Below are positions 9,664 through 18,903 of a DNA stretch of 64,000 nt, piece after piece; position 1 is the stretch's first letter, and the number at the start of each line of letters is the position of its first letter. Below the pieces are notes generated by a model. It ran no database searches, was not told the origin of the DNA, and worked only from the letters and a program-made list of their open reading frames with translations. This stretch comes from Catalinimonas alkaloidigena (GTDB lineage Bacteria > Bacteroidota > Bacteroidia > Cytophagales > Flexibacteraceae). The position numbers and the translations under genes are program-made. The stretch is taken from NCBI RefSeq assembly GCF_900100765.1, contig NZ_FNFO01000001.1, positions 372,001-436,000 of the forward strand, written 5' to 3'.

Positions 9664-10260
9664 TCAGACGCGACCTCCGGTCCACTCCTGTTTCAGGAGG
9701 CTGTAGACTTCCAGGTCGTGGAAGTGGTCGTGCAGCCACTCGCCAGCACGCTCGACGCCCTCCAGCCGAAAGCCCAGCCGACGGGGAAGGGCGGCACTGC
9801 GGTGGTTGCCCACGCCGCAGCGAATGCGGATGCTGTTGAGCTCGGTTTGGGTAAACAGGTGGTGGATGAGGGCGGTGCAGGCGCGCCGAATCAGGCCCTG
9901 GCCTTCGTGCGACTGGGCGATCCAGTATCCGATTTCGGTTTTCTGATTTGTGCGGTCGGTGTCGCGGGTGCCGATCAAGCCAACGTATGTGCGCTGGTAG
10001 AAAATCAGCATGACACATTCGCGTTGCTGGGGTGGCGTCAGCAGAACGGCCTGGATGAACCGTGCCGCGTCTTCTGCCCGTTGCATGTGCTCGACGAACG
10101 GCAACCACGGGTGCAGATGCGCGCGATTCTGATCGATCAGATGAAACAGCACCGAGGCGTGTCCCGGCCGTAGCGGATCAAGGCGAAGTTCATGGTCAAT
10201 GGCGATGGAATGCACAACAGAACGAGCAGCGGGAAACGAACCCGGTGGATGGAAGAACAA
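9664..10260 (-). CDS. GNAT family N-acetyltransferase, RimJ/RimL-like
   Basis: The reading frame codes for up to 198 aa. Residues from about 16 onward form a GNAT fold of the RimJ/RimL/YdaF type. These enzymes transfer an acetyl group from acetyl-CoA to an N-terminal or other amine. Visible features are 'LRPGHASVLFHLIDQNRAHLHPWLPF' near the N-terminus, the strand 'VGLIGTRDTDRTNQKTEIGYWI', the acetyl-CoA loop 'HEGQGLIRRACTALIHHLF' and the 'GFRLEGVERAGEW' end. A GTG codon near 10215-10218 would remove the unusual proline-rich start and is a plausible true start. The gene follows the VTT-domain gene with a 50-base gap, so the two may be co-transcribed. Confidence 0.85.
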   Translation of the reverse strand: MFFHPPGSFPAARSVVHSIAIDHELRLDPLRPGHASVLFHLIDQNRAHLHPWLPFVEHMQRAEDAARFIQAVLLTPPQQRECVMLIFYQRTYVGLIGTRDTDRTNQKTEIGYWIAQSHEGQGLIRRACTALIHHLFTQTELNSIRIRCGVGNHRSAALPRRLGFRLEGVERAGEWLHDHFHDLEVYSLLKQEWTGGRV

Positions 10261-10310
10261 GGCACTAAGCTAAGCACGAGCACGGGAATCCGCTAACAGA
10301 GGCCGTGTAT

Positions 10311-11057
10311 TCACGAGGATTTGTGGGTGCGGTCGTAGATGATATAACCCGCCAGCACGACCAGACTGGCCACCGAAACCCACAACAGCCCGGTGGTCAG
10401 CCGGTTGAAGTCGGCACCCAGCCAAGCAATCAGAACCGTCAGGGGCGTGATGCCCGCCAATGTAGCACCGGTAAACTTCCAGAAGCCCATGCCCATCAGA
10501 CCAGCCACGAAGCTAATGGCGTCGTTGGAAAGAAACGGCGAGATGCGCGCAACAATGACGGCCCAGAAACCATACTCGCCCACGTACTTCTCTACTTTCT
10601 TTTCGGTTTTGCCTCCAATCAGCCGCTCGACTGTGTGGGCACCCAGCGCCCGCCCGAGCCAGTAGCCGAACGTTGCCGCCGTCGCCACCGCGGCGATGCA
10701 CAGCAGCCCGCCCCACCACGGACCGTACGCCAGTACGGAGACGATCATGAGCAGGGGCGATGGGATTACGAGGAGAAACATCTGCGCGACCATCGCGGCC
10801 ACGATCGCAAACGGGCCCCAGAAACCCAGCTGGCTTACCCAGCTCGAAATGCGTTGTCGGTCATCGCTGGTCAGCACGTCCCACGCTTCCTGCAAAAATT
10901 CCCGCACGGACGGGACCAAAAAGTAACAGCCCACGAGCCCCACCACTAGCAGCCCCGAGATGAGCAGCGGCAATTTGCTTTGGGAGGAGGCTTCGACTTG
11001 CGGAGCCGTAGCGGGTTGTGAACGGGATGTTTTGGTTTTTTCCTGGAGATCAGCCAT
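10311..11057 (-). CDS. TVP38/TMEM64 family (VTT/DedA-like) inner membrane protein
   Basis: This is a 248-aa protein with a charged, disordered cytoplasmic N-terminus of about 27 residues and then five to six hydrophobic segments. The re-entrant loop motif of the VTT domain is visible as 'FLLVIPSPLLMIVSVLAYGPWWGG', and the family arginine segment as 'VIVARISPFLSNDAISFVAGLMGM'. Relatives of this fold scramble or flip lipids such as undecaprenyl phosphate or phosphatidylethanolamine; the substrate here is not known. It lies downstream of an epimerase and glycosyltransferase pair on the same strand, which is compatible with an envelope-related role. Confidence 0.85.
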   Translation of the reverse strand: MADLQEKTKTSRSQPATAPQVEASSQSKLPLLISGLLVVGLVGCYFLVPSVREFLQEAWDVLTSDDRQRISSWVSQLGFWGPFAIVAAMVAQMFLLVIPSPLLMIVSVLAYGPWWGGLLCIAAVATAATFGYWLGRALGAHTVERLIGGKTEKKVEKYVGEYGFWAVIVARISPFLSNDAISFVAGLMGMGFWKFTGATLAGITPLTVLIAWLGADFNRLTTGLLWVSVASLVVLAGYIIYDRTHKSS

Positions 11058-11116
11058 GCGTAAAAAAGATACTTCTACCTTTTTACGTACGGTGATCTAC
11101 CCGTAAGGATTAGCGG

Positions 11117-12244
11117 TTACGCCTGAATGCCGTAGATCTCCTGGTTAACGCGCCGGATGATGGCATCCCAGGCAAACTCTTGTTCGACCATTTGTTTGGC
11201 GGCCGTTTGCATTTGTTTGTAACGCGGCGTTTCCAGGAGGGCATCAAACTCCAGCATGCCTTTGGCGATGGCCTCCGGTGTGTTTTCCGGCAGCATCAGG
11301 CCGCATGCGTACTGGTCGATGTAGGGCTCCATGCCCGTTTCGCGGCTCACCAGCAACGGGACTTCCACGCTGGCGGCTTCCAGAATGGCGCGCGACAGAC
11401 CTTCCCAGCGGGAGGTGTGCATAAACACATCCATGGCCTGGATCTGCGTCATCTTGGCGTCGCCGTACATGGCCCCCAAAAAATGGACGCGGTCGCCGAT
11501 GCCCAGCCGCTGGGCTTCTTTTTCTACCTCCGGGCGGTCGCCCCCATCCCCAATAAAGTACAGGTCGCCTTTCCCGCCCTGTTTGCAATATTGCGCCACG
11601 CCTTCCATCATCAGGTCCAGCCCCTTCTGGTAGATCGACACACGGCCACAGAACCCGAAAATGGGCTTGCTCTTCATCGGGAAGGTCACCTTGTCTTGCA
11701 ACGTGAAATTGAAATCCTGCCCGTTGGGAATAAAGAGCACCCGCTGTTTCGGGAACAGCGCCGCCAGGTCTTCTTCCTCCAGTGGACCCACCGCGTGCAA
11801 CAACTCGGCGTCTTCGACCAGACGCGATTCGAAAAAGCGGATGTATACTTTTTTGAAGCGTGGGTTCTTTTTCAGGCTGACCGGATTGTAGCCGCTCCGG
11901 GGTGTCAGCGCATAAGGAATGTGCTTTTCTTTCAGAATCAGGCTGATCGCGTAGTACTCCGGGATAAAAACCGAATGAAAGTGAAAAAACGCGTTTTCCG
12001 GCAACGCGTAGAGGGCGTTGATCAGTTCTTTCGAAAGTTTGAACCGCAATTTCGTCGTGTCGAACAACCGCAGCGGGAACGTCGGGTTGCTCGTGTTCTG
12101 CTTTTCGGCCAGGGGCACAGCGCCCCACACTTCCACGTCCAGACCGCGCGCGTACTGGTACGTGGCCAGGTTAAAGACAGATTTGTTGACGCCGTTCATC
12201 GTGTTGGGATCGGCGTTTCCCAGGACGAAATGGATGATCTTCAT
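11117..12244 (-). CDS. glycosyltransferase family 4
   Basis: This 375-aa cytoplasmic enzyme has two Rossmann-like halves (GT-B fold). The N-terminal half begins 'MKIIHFVLGNADPNTMNGVNKSVFNLA'-like, with a glycine loop for the acceptor side. The C-terminal half has 'FGFCGRVSIYQKGLDLMMEG' and the donor-binding E-x7-E region in 'EGLSRAILEAASVEVPLL'. GT4 enzymes move a sugar from a nucleotide donor with retention, usually in polysaccharide or glycolipid assembly. It starts 6 bases after the stop of the sugar-nucleotide epimerase gene, so the two form an operon and the epimerase may supply its donor. The exact sugar and acceptor cannot be read from sequence. Confidence 0.9.
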   Translation of the reverse strand: MKIIHFVLGNADPNTMNGVNKSVFNLATYQYARGLDVEVWGAVPLAEKQNTSNPTFPLRLFDTTKLRFKLSKELINALYALPENAFFHFHSVFIPEYYAISLILKEKHIPYALTPRSGYNPVSLKKNPRFKKVYIRFFESRLVEDAELLHAVGPLEEEDLAALFPKQRVLFIPNGQDFNFTLQDKVTFPMKSKPIFGFCGRVSIYQKGLDLMMEGVAQYCKQGGKGDLYFIGDGGDRPEVEKEAQRLGIGDRVHFLGAMYGDAKMTQIQAMDVFMHTSRWEGLSRAILEAASVEVPLLVSRETGMEPYIDQYACGLMLPENTPEAIAKGMLEFDALLETPRYKQMQTAAKQMVEQEFAWDAIIRRVNQEIYGIQA

Positions 12245-12250
12245 CGGTGA

Positions 12251-13231
12251 TTAAACGGCCTTTGACTGATACAGGTGATTTTTCTGGTGATACCAGTCGA
12301 TAAATTTCTGTAAGCCTTCGCGTAGCGACGTGCTGGGTTCGTAGCCCAGTAGCTCCTTCGCTTTTTCGGTCGACGCGCAGGTAATCGAAACGTCGCCGGG
12401 CTGCATGGGCAACTGTTGGATGTTCGGCTCGCGGCCCAGCAGTTCGTACAGCGTATGAATCAGTTCAGACAGTTGGGTCGGCTTGTGGTTCCCCAGGTTG
12501 AACGTCTCGAACACCTTGGGCTGAGCTTGCACGTACTCGATGGCGCGGCAAATGCCATCCACCGTATCTTCCACAAACGTGTAGTCGCGGGCGGTGCTGC
12601 CGTCGCCGAACATGGTCAGGGGCTGGCCGTTCAGAATCTGCCGAACAAATTTATTGATGGCGAGATCGGGGCGTTGCCGTGGCCCAAATACGGTGAAGAA
12701 CCGCAGGTTTACGGTATTGATGCCGTAGAGGTGATGGTACGTATGGTTCAGCAGCTCGCAGGCTTTCTTCGAAAACGCGTAGGGCGAAATGGGGTAATCC
12801 ACGTTATCGGTCTCCCGAAACGGAATTTCTTTCCGGTTGCCGTAGACGGACGACGACGATGCGAAAACAAAGTTGCGCACCTGCTTTTCTTTCATCCACT
12901 CCAGCAGATAGTTCGTGGCCGACACGTTGTAGTCGAGGTACGAAAGCGGATTTTCGATGGAGGGACGTACGCCGGCTTTGGCCGCCAAGTGCATCACGAC
13001 GTCGATCGGTTCGGTTACCTGCGCCAGCCCATTGGGTTGCGTCAGGTCCAGTTCCCGGAACGTGAAGTGGGGATGATCGCGTAAAGCGCTAAGGTTGTCT
13101 TCTTTGACCGCACGTGGGTAAAAAGGATCAAAATTATCGACGCCCGTGACGGCATAGCCGTCGCGGAGAAGGCGTTCGGCGAGGTGAGATCCAATAAATC
13201 CGGCGGAACCGGTTAACAGAATACGTTTCAT
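12251..13231 (-). CDS. NAD-dependent sugar-nucleotide epimerase (UDP-glucuronate 4-epimerase-like, extended SDR)
   Basis: I choose the ATG at 13231, giving 326 aa and starting directly with the NAD-binding motif 'MKRILLTGSAGFIGSHLAE' (GxxGxxG). The open frame extends further upstream, but that part has no SDR features. The catalytic triad is visible as the SSS segment 'FVFASSSSVYGN' and YxxxK in 'YAFSKKACE'. The closest well-known pattern is UDP-glucuronate 4-epimerase ('RFFTVFGPRQRPDLAINKF', 'MFGDGSTARDYTFVEDTV'). It would convert UDP-glucuronate to UDP-galacturonate or catalyse a similar C4 epimerisation in the cytoplasm. It is followed after 6 bases by a GT4 gene. Confidence 0.9.
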   Translation of the reverse strand: MKRILLTGSAGFIGSHLAERLLRDGYAVTGVDNFDPFYPRAVKEDNLSALRDHPHFTFRELDLTQPNGLAQVTEPIDVVMHLAAKAGVRPSIENPLSYLDYNVSATNYLLEWMKEKQVRNFVFASSSSVYGNRKEIPFRETDNVDYPISPYAFSKKACELLNHTYHHLYGINTVNLRFFTVFGPRQRPDLAINKFVRQILNGQPLTMFGDGSTARDYTFVEDTVDGICRAIEYVQAQPKVFETFNLGNHKPTQLSELIHTLYELLGREPNIQQLPMQPGDVSITCASTEKAKELLGYEPSTSLREGLQKFIDWYHQKNHLYQSKAV

Positions 13232-13692
13232 CCGATAAACATTTTGGGGCAAGTTAGTAATTCTGTGACGATTCGTGTCAGGACCACCAGGCCAGTAACG
13301 TAAGATCAGCCACAAAACCCAGTCGTTTCCAGGCGTTAACACGAAATGCACTTGAGTGCATGAACTTCGTAAAAACCGGTTCTGTCGCCATCGCGGAACG
13401 AACGAAGCAGCATGTGGTGCACATTTCTTACGAAGGGAATGAGCGGTCGTAGTTCCTGGCACCGCCACCTATGCGTCATACAAACCTTTGTCTTGGAACC
13501 CCTCCCGTTCGGGGCGGGAAGCCCCGTCCAGGCCGTTTTCGGTGCCTGTTTCCTATCAATAAGCAAGTGCTTCTTCACTTCGCAAATCCGTAACAACGAA
13601 GCAGATGATGACGAAGGTAGTTTTAAAACATCAAATAAACTTTATCGCACGGGGATCTTTTCTACTTTCGTCCGGTAACTTTCTGGTACGCT
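13232..13692. other. divergent intergenic region of about 460 bp
   Basis: I see no convincing gene here. Frames of up to about 88 codons exist on both strands but lack recognisable features. The region separates the epimerase operon (minus) from a flavodoxin-like gene (plus). It contains a 16-bp palindrome at 13346-13361. A -7-like TACTTTCG lies at 13663-13670, just before the plus-strand gene. Confidence 0.5.
13346..13361. repeat. operator-like palindrome
   Basis: The sequence atgcact-tg-agtgcat is a perfect 7-bp inverted repeat with a 2-base centre, about 115 bases upstream of the epimerase start. It is of a size typical for a dimeric regulator site. No regulator can be assigned. Confidence 0.35.
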
Positions 13693-14250
13693 ATGCGCGC
13701 TTTGTTGATCGACTGCACCCTGGCTCAGCCAGCCTCGTCCGAAACGGAACACTTAATGGCACATGCCAAAGAAGCGTTCCGGCATCGGGGGTTGGCGATG
13801 CGGTCCGTACGACTGGCCGACTACACGGCGCTTCCTGGCAAGAGTCAGGCGTTTTTGCAATACTTGCGGCAGAGCGAGATTTTGCTGTTGGGCGTTTCGC
13901 CGCAGCACGATTCCTACCTGCATGATCTGCAGCGCGCGTTGGACCGCCTGCAACAACATAGCCAGCGGCAGCAGCGCAATCCTTTTGCGGGTAAAGTGGC
14001 GGGCGGCATGTTGATGAACGCCACCCCGCTGGGGCCTGAAATTATTCAGGAGGTGATGGCGCGCCTGACGTTGCTGGGCTGTACCGCGACTTCAGTCAAC
14101 GATCTGCTGCTGGCCGACGGATTTCCGGCCGAAGCGCTTTCGCCGCGTCCGCATCCGGATCGGTATCCGGAAATTGACTACCTGGTGAGTAACCTGATTT
14201 ATTTCGCCGGCCTGATGCGCCCCGAACCGGTACTGGTCAGGAGGGGATAG
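13693..14250 (+). CDS. flavodoxin-like fold protein (NADPH-dependent FMN reductase-like)
   Basis: This is a 185-aa cytoplasmic protein. It begins 'MRALLIDCTLAQPASSETEHLMAHAKEAF', the position where NADPH-dependent FMN reductases and flavodoxins bind FMN phosphate after the first strand. It continues with 'SEILLLGVSPQHDSYLHDLQRALDRL', matching the second FMN loop (normally 'TPEYNGS.PG.LK'). The third-strand region 'FAGKVAGGMLMNATPLGPEIIQEVM' also fits the fold. The phosphate-binding serines and the tyrosine loop are only partly conserved, so flavin binding is uncertain. Its last 14 bases overlap the 3' end of the convergent methyltransferase gene. Confidence 0.6.
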   Translation: MRALLIDCTLAQPASSETEHLMAHAKEAFRHRGLAMRSVRLADYTALPGKSQAFLQYLRQSEILLLGVSPQHDSYLHDLQRALDRLQQHSQRQQRNPFAGKVAGGMLMNATPLGPEIIQEVMARLTLLGCTATSVNDLLLADGFPAEALSPRPHPDRYPEIDYLVSNLIYFAGLMRPEPVLVRRG

Positions 14251-14884
14251 CCGCAGGAACCTTCTGCCAGACGGCGCTGTGCAGCAGACCGCGTTGCACC
14301 GAAGCCCGGCATTGCAGCGGCAGCGCTTCGAAGGCTGCGCGATAGGGCGGCAGTTGTCGGGCACAGACCTCACTCACCACGCCGAAAAAGCGATACATCC
14401 CCCAGATCAATCCCTGTTCCCACCAGAACGCCGGGCGACGTTCCGGCCAATCGAAGTCCGTGAAGAGCCAGTGTCCGCCGGGTCGGAGCGCCTGGTAGAG
14501 GCGCAACATGGCTGTTGGAAGGGCCTGGTTAGTGAACAAATCCAGCACAAAAAAAGTCAGTACAACGTCGAACGTCTCTTGTGGATGCAGGTCCGTTTCG
14601 GTACCCTGCCGGAACTCCACGCGTTGGTGCGCCAGCGGTTGGGTGCGCTGACGCGCGGCTTCCAGCATGGCGTGCGAGGCTTCCAGGTACACCACCGAAA
14701 CCGCGGGATGCAGGCGCAGGACTTGCTCCAGCAACCAGCCCGAACCGCCCCCCAGCACCAGCACGCGACTGTGCGGAGGAATGTAGTGAAGAAACTGGGC
14801 CTGCGCACGGCGAAGGCGATTGCCAAACACAAGCGCGGCGAGGCCATCGTACCAGGGCGCAATCCGATCGAAGTTTCCGGTCAT
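14237..14884 (-). CDS. class I SAM-dependent methyltransferase
   Basis: This 215-aa cytoplasmic protein has a Rossmann-type methyltransferase fold. Motif I is 'SRVLVLGGGSGWLLEQVL', with the SAM-binding glycine loop. The acidic residue ending strand 2 is seen in 'VSVVYLEASHAMLEAARQR', and motif IV appears as 'FDVVLTFFVLDLFT'. The N-terminus 'FDRIAPWYDGLAALVFG' resembles the UbiE/MenG-like group, but the substrate cannot be inferred. It lies alone and ends convergently, overlapping the flavodoxin-like gene by 14 bases. The thyA promoter lies just upstream of its start in the divergent direction. Confidence 0.85.
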   Translation of the reverse strand: MTGNFDRIAPWYDGLAALVFGNRLRRAQAQFLHYIPPHSRVLVLGGGSGWLLEQVLRLHPAVSVVYLEASHAMLEAARQRTQPLAHQRVEFRQGTETDLHPQETFDVVLTFFVLDLFTNQALPTAMLRLYQALRPGGHWLFTDFDWPERRPAFWWEQGLIWGMYRFFGVVSEVCARQLPPYRAAFEALPLQCRASVQRGLLHSAVWQKVPAAIPS

Positions 14885-14912
14885 AGGTCGGGGGCTAAAT
14901 TCGGCAGGAAGG

Positions 14913-14944
14913 TTGAATATTGCCGACGGTTTGCCTTACTTTTG
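14913..14944 (+). promoter_or_regulatory. promoter of thyA
   Basis: TTG (14913-14915) and TACTTTTG (14937-14944) are separated by 21 bases, which fits the Bacteroidota consensus. The box ends 26 bases before the thyA ATG. Confidence 0.65.
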
Positions 14945-14970
14945 ATGATCGTTATTCCCATCTCCTTGCT

Positions 14971-15765
14971 ATGCAGCCCTACTTACAACTACTTCAACGC
15001 CTGATCGACGAAGGAACGGTGAAAGAAGACCGGACCGGTACCGGCACGCTGAGCCTGTTCGGCTACCAGATGCGCTTCGATTTGTCAGAAGGCTTTCCGT
15101 TGGTGACCACCAAAAAAATTCACCTCAAGTCGGTGATTCACGAATTGTTGTGGTTCCTGAAAGGCGATACCAACATCGCCTACCTGAAAGAGCATGGCGT
15201 TCGGATCTGGGACGAATGGGCCGACGAACACGGCAACCTGGGACCGGTGTACGGCAAACAGTGGCGGAGTTGGGAAGCCCCCGACGGGCGTGTGATCGAT
15301 CAGATCGGTCAGGTGGTGGAGAGCATTCGCCGGAATCCTGACTCGCGTCGCCTCATCGTTTCTGCGTGGAATCCTGCCGACATCGAGCAGATGAAGTTGC
15401 CGCCGTGCCACGCGCTTTTCCAGTTCTACGTCGCCAACGGCAAACTGTCGTGTCAGTTGTACCAGCGCTCGGCCGACGTGTTTCTCGGGGTGCCGTTCAA
15501 CATCGCGTCGTATGCGCTGCTGACGATGATGATTGCGCAGGTGACTGACCTGGGCCTGGGCGAATTTATCTGGACGGGGGGCGACACGCATTTGTACCGC
15601 AACCACCTGGAGCAAGCTCAGCTGCAACTGAGTCGGGAGCCGCGTCCGCTGCCCCACATGCACCTGAACCCGGAGGTCAAAGACCTGTTTGGGTTCCGCT
15701 ACGAAGATTTCCGGCTGGAGAATTACGATCCGCATCCGACCATCAAAGCGCCGGTAGCCGTCTAA
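14971..15765 (+). CDS. thyA: thymidylate synthase
   Basis: I choose the ATG at 14971, giving 264 aa, the same length as Escherichia coli ThyA, and aligning from '[15 protein letters not shown]'. The enzyme methylates dUMP to dTMP with methylene-tetrahydrofolate as donor, producing dihydrofolate. The catalytic cysteine is Cys146 in '[11 protein letters not shown]'. The dUMP-phosphate arginines are in '[12 protein letters not shown]' and '[12 protein letters not shown]', and the C-terminus ends in the conserved 'IKAPVAV'. The longer open frame upstream is explained by the promoter. A small membrane protein gene follows after 13 bases, probably in the same transcript. Confidence 0.97.
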   Translation: MQPYLQLLQRLIDEGTVKEDRTGTGTLSLFGYQMRFDLSEGFPLVTTKKIHLKSVIHELLWFLKGDTNIAYLKEHGVRIWDEWADEHGNLGPVYGKQWRSWEAPDGRVIDQIGQVVESIRRNPDSRRLIVSAWNPADIEQMKLPPCHALFQFYVANGKLSCQLYQRSADVFLGVPFNIASYALLTMMIAQVTDLGLGEFIWTGGDTHLYRNHLEQAQLQLSREPRPLPHMHLNPEVKDLFGFRYEDFRLENYDPHPTIKAPVAV

Positions 15766-15778
15766 CTTATTTCTACTT

Positions 15779-16177
15779 ATGAGAATCGTCAGAATCGTTC
15801 TGTTCAGCCTGTTGGCGATCGGTTTGCTGGTGGGCGCCTACGCGCTGTTCGGGAATTACAGTTCCGGAAGCCGGGCGGGCACGGTGGCCAAATTCAGTAG
15901 CCGGGGCGTCGTATTCAAAACCCTGGAAGGCCAGTTGAATGTCGGCGCGTTTTCGAATCAGGAGGGCACCTACGCACCCGAAATCTGGAATTTCTCCGTA
16001 CACCGGGGGCAGGACGAAGTCATCGCGCAGCTGGAGGACGCACTGCTGGAAGGCTACCGCGTCAAGCTCTATTACCACGAAAAATTCTTTCGCTTCTTCT
16101 GGCAAGGCGACAGCAAATACTACGTCTACAAAGTAGAACAAGTCAAGAAACCCACTGCCGCTCCGGTCGCGGAATAA
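15779..16177 (+). CDS. small membrane-anchored protein, conserved type, unknown function
   Basis: This is a 132-aa protein. One N-terminal membrane helix ('IVLFSLLAIGLLVGAYALFG') anchors a soluble domain of about 105 residues with 'SSRGVVFKTLEGQLNVG' and 'VIAQLEDALLEGYRVKLYYHEKFFRFFWQGDSKYYV'-type segments, rich in aromatic residues near the end. The topology suggests the domain faces the periplasm. I have the impression of a family common in Bacteroidota but cannot name a function. It starts 13 bases after thyA and shares that transcript, ending at a strong terminator. Confidence 0.75.
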   Translation: MRIVRIVLFSLLAIGLLVGAYALFGNYSSGSRAGTVAKFSSRGVVFKTLEGQLNVGAFSNQEGTYAPEIWNFSVHRGQDEVIAQLEDALLEGYRVKLYYHEKFFRFFWQGDSKYYVYKVEQVKKPTAAPVAE

Positions 16178-16203
16178 CCGCTACGCCATTAGGCCTGAAA
16201 CCA

Positions 16204-16243
16204 AAAAATCCCTCTCGGAAGCTTCAACACCGAGAGGGATTTT
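16204..16243. terminator. bidirectional intrinsic terminator
   Basis: The arms aaaaatccctctcgg and ccgagagggatttt form a hairpin between the thyA operon and the convergent SulP gene. The A- and T-runs serve both strands. Confidence 0.88.
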
Positions 16244-16262
16244 CGTAAGGACTCGCGCCGGA

Positions 16263-17804
16263 CTATACGTGATCGACCGCCACGTGGTAGGTCGGATCTT
16301 CAATGATGTTCACTTCCACCAGTTTCTCGGCATCTTTCAGCAGCTTCCGGCAATCGGGGCTCAAGTGCTTCAGGTGAAGCGTTTTTCCGGCCTTCTGGTA
16401 TCGTTCGGTGATGCGGTTCAACGCCTCCAGGCCCGACATGTCCACCACCCGGCTTTCACTGAAATCGATGACGACTTCGGACGGATCGCCCGGCACGTCG
16501 AACTTCTCCGTAAAAGCCGCTACGGAACCAAAAAACAGCGGTCCGTACATTTCATAATGTTTCACGCCCTGCGCATCGACGTACTTGCGCGCCCGGATGC
16601 GCTTGGCGTTTTCCCAGGCAAATACCAGGGCCGAGATGATCACGCCGATCAGCACCGCCAGCGCCAGGTTGTGCAGGAAGACGGTCACGGCTGCGACCAC
16701 CACCATCACCAGCACGTCGTGCAGCGGCATCCGCCCGAAGGTTTTGAGGCTGGCCCATTCGAAGGTGCCGATGGCGACCATGATCATGACGCCGGTCAGG
16801 GCCGCCATGGGCAATTGCTCGATCAGGGGTGCCCCAAACATGATAAACAGCAGCAGCATAACCGCCGCAAAGACACCCGATAGCCGCGCCCGCGCGCCCG
16901 ACGAGATGTTGATCAGACTCTGGCCGATCATGGCACACCCCCCCATACCCGAGAAGAGACCTGAGGTGAGGTTGGCGAGGCCTTGCGCCACGCACTCTTT
17001 GTTGCCGCGCCCCCGCGTCTCGGTAATCTCGTCGATCAGGTTGAGCGTCAGCAGACTTTCGATCAAGCCCACGCCCGCCACAATGGCCGCGTACGGCAGC
17101 ACGATCCAGAGCGACTCCAGGGTGAACGGAATGGCCGGCAGGTGAAACGGCGGAAATCCACCCTGAATGGAGGCTATGTCGCCCACCGTGCGGGTGTTGA
17201 TGCCCAACCCAATGGCAATTGCCGATACGACCAGAATGGCCGCCAGCGACGCCGGAAAGGCTTTGGTCAGGCGGGGTAACCCCCAGATAATCAGCATGGT
17301 CAGGCCGACCAGCCCGAGCATGATCCAGAGGTCCGGACCGCTCATCCAACGGAGTTCGCCGCTAGCATCTACGGTCTTGAACTGAACCAGCTGCGCCAGG
17401 AAAATCACGATGGCGAGTCCGTTGACGAACCCGAACATGACCGAGTGCGGTACCAGCCGGATGAACTTGCCCAGCCGCAGCAAACCCGCTGCGATCTGCA
17501 GCAGACCCGCCAGAATCACCGTGGCGAAGACGTACTCCACACCGTGGTCTTTCACCAGACTGATCAGCACGACGGCAACGGCCCCGGTGGCTCCGGAAAT
17601 CATGCCGGGGCGTCCGCCCAGCACAGACGTGACCAGTCCCATGACAAAGGCCGCATACAGTCCCACCAGCGGCGATACGCCCGCAATCAAGGCGAATGCC
17701 ACCGCTTCGGGCACCAGGGCCAGGGCGACGGTAAGTCCCGAGAGAATTTCGGTCTTGTAGTTGACAGGCTGACGGAGGTCAAACAAGCGAAGGTATTGCT
17801 TCAT
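16263..17804 (-). CDS. SulP family anion transporter with STAS domain
   Basis: This is a 513-aa inner membrane protein. The transmembrane part (about 15-395) shows the SulP hallmarks '[23 protein letters not shown]', '[14 protein letters not shown]' and '[22 protein letters not shown]'. The C-terminal cytoplasmic STAS domain (about 410-505) includes '[22 protein letters not shown]'. SulP proteins carry sulfate, bicarbonate or dicarboxylates by symport or exchange. The 'GGCAMIGQS' region is typical of the group that includes bicarbonate transporters, but the substrate is not certain. It is transcribed alone, with a TACTTTTG -7 box about 130 bases upstream. Confidence 0.92.
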   Translation of the reverse strand: MKQYLRLFDLRQPVNYKTEILSGLTVALALVPEAVAFALIAGVSPLVGLYAAFVMGLVTSVLGGRPGMISGATGAVAVVLISLVKDHGVEYVFATVILAGLLQIAAGLLRLGKFIRLVPHSVMFGFVNGLAIVIFLAQLVQFKTVDASGELRWMSGPDLWIMLGLVGLTMLIIWGLPRLTKAFPASLAAILVVSAIAIGLGINTRTVGDIASIQGGFPPFHLPAIPFTLESLWIVLPYAAIVAGVGLIESLLTLNLIDEITETRGRGNKECVAQGLANLTSGLFSGMGGCAMIGQSLINISSGARARLSGVFAAVMLLLFIMFGAPLIEQLPMAALTGVMIMVAIGTFEWASLKTFGRMPLHDVLVMVVVAAVTVFLHNLALAVLIGVIISALVFAWENAKRIRARKYVDAQGVKHYEMYGPLFFGSVAAFTEKFDVPGDPSEVVIDFSESRVVDMSGLEALNRITERYQKAGKTLHLKHLSPDCRKLLKDAEKLVEVNIIEDPTYHVAVDHV

Positions 17805-17930
17805 AACGTAAAACAGACAAAGGACGGCCCTGACTGCAGAACAGCCCCAAGCAGCGGGATTGGTTTAGGATAAAAAGCGATCACCCGGGTGGGTGGAAAA
17901 CGTAGGTGTATCGCCGTTAAAATTTTGCCG

Positions 17931-17938
17931 CAAAAGTA
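17931..17938 (-). promoter_or_regulatory. candidate -7 box for the SulP gene
   Basis: On the minus strand the sequence is TACTTTTG, identical to the leuS and thyA boxes. The -33 position has only a partial match. It would give a 5' leader of about 120 bases. Confidence 0.45.
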
Positions 17939-18090
17939 ACCCAATCTTGCCGGAAATGGTGCTCTGATGTAGGAATATGCCCAACCCCTAGGAACAACAT
18001 CGCCCGAAAACTTACACGGACCGAATCCTCTCCGAAAGAACAGAGAACCTCATGCTCAGAAGGTTAGAATGACTTCGACGCGAAAAACGT

Positions 18091-18903
18091 TCAATCGGGC
18101 AGGAGGGAAGCCGGCAGTGCGGCAGAATACGAGGCGCCCGCAAACGCCAGCAGTGGTACGACACCCGAGGCATTGGTGCTGAACACGTGCGTTGCTTTCT
18201 GCAACTCATCGGGACGGAACCGCCCTTCGCGAATGGTCCACCCCTGAGCACGCGCCCGTTGCAGTACCTGACGGCGCATCACGCCCGCAATGCAGCCAGT
18301 GTCGAGCGAGGGAGTGTAGAGTTGCTCTTCGATGATCCAGAACAGGTTGGCCATCGTGCATTCGGACAGGTACCCGCCGTGGTCAAGCAGCAGCAACTCG
18401 TCCAGCCCCCGGCGTGCGCGTTCCAGACCCACCATGACGTAGGGCAGGGCGTTGCCGGTTTTAAAACGCGACCACGGCGAAGCCATCAACTGCACCGTTT
18501 CGCTGAGGGCTACGTGCTGTTTCGGAAGCGGCGGTGTCGTAGGGGCGGCGGCCGTTTCGACCCAAAAATCGATATCCCGGTGGGTGGGCGTATACAAACC
18601 GCCGGGCTTGCGCACGACGCGCAGACGGATGCGCGCCCGTTTGGACGCGAGTTGGTTGTGCTGTAGTAAGGTCTGAATGAACGTATGGACACGCGTGGCG
18701 GTAAAGCCCGCCGGGGCTTCCATGTAAAGCGCCTCTATGCCCTGTGTCAGCCGTTCCCAGTGATCGTCCCAGAAGCGGACCTCGCCCTTCCGAAAAATCA
18801 TGGTTTCGAACAACGAGTCGCCGTAGGCAAACGCACGGTTGTCGGGGCCTAACCGGAGTTGATCCGGGGTCAGTACGTCGAAATTGTAACCCACCGCGTT
18901 CAT
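18091..18903 (-). CDS. aminotransferase class IV, aminodeoxychorismate lyase-like
   Basis: This 270-aa PLP enzyme has fold type IV. The N-terminus 'AFAYGDSLFETMIFRKG' is the usual substrate-side start. The PLP lysine is probably Lys148 in 'SRFKTGNALPYVM', and the cofactor-phosphate loop appears as 'YLSECTMANLFWI'. Lys and loop spacing resembles 4-amino-4-deoxychorismate lyase (PabC, folate synthesis). Branched-chain or D-amino-acid aminotransferases share the fold, so specificity is open. Its ATG overlaps the stop of gpsA by four bases (ATGA, 18900-18903), so translation is coupled. Confidence 0.82.
   Translation of the reverse strand: MNAVGYNFDVLTPDQLRLGPDNRAFAYGDSLFETMIFRKGEVRFWDDHWERLTQGIEALYMEAPAGFTATRVHTFIQTLLQHNQLASKRARIRLRVVRKPGGLYTPTHRDIDFWVETAAAPTTPPLPKQHVALSETVQLMASPWSRFKTGNALPYVMVGLERARRGLDELLLLDHGGYLSECTMANLFWIIEEQLYTPSLDTGCIAGVMRRQVLQRARAQGWTIREGRFRPDELQKATHVFSTNASGVVPLLAFAGASYSAALPASLLPD

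Noticed and set aside
13232-13468. N-terminal extension of the epimerase frame upstream of 13231
   Set aside because: The Rossmann motif starts directly at the ATG at 13231, and the upstream translation has no family resemblance and overlaps likely regulatory DNA.
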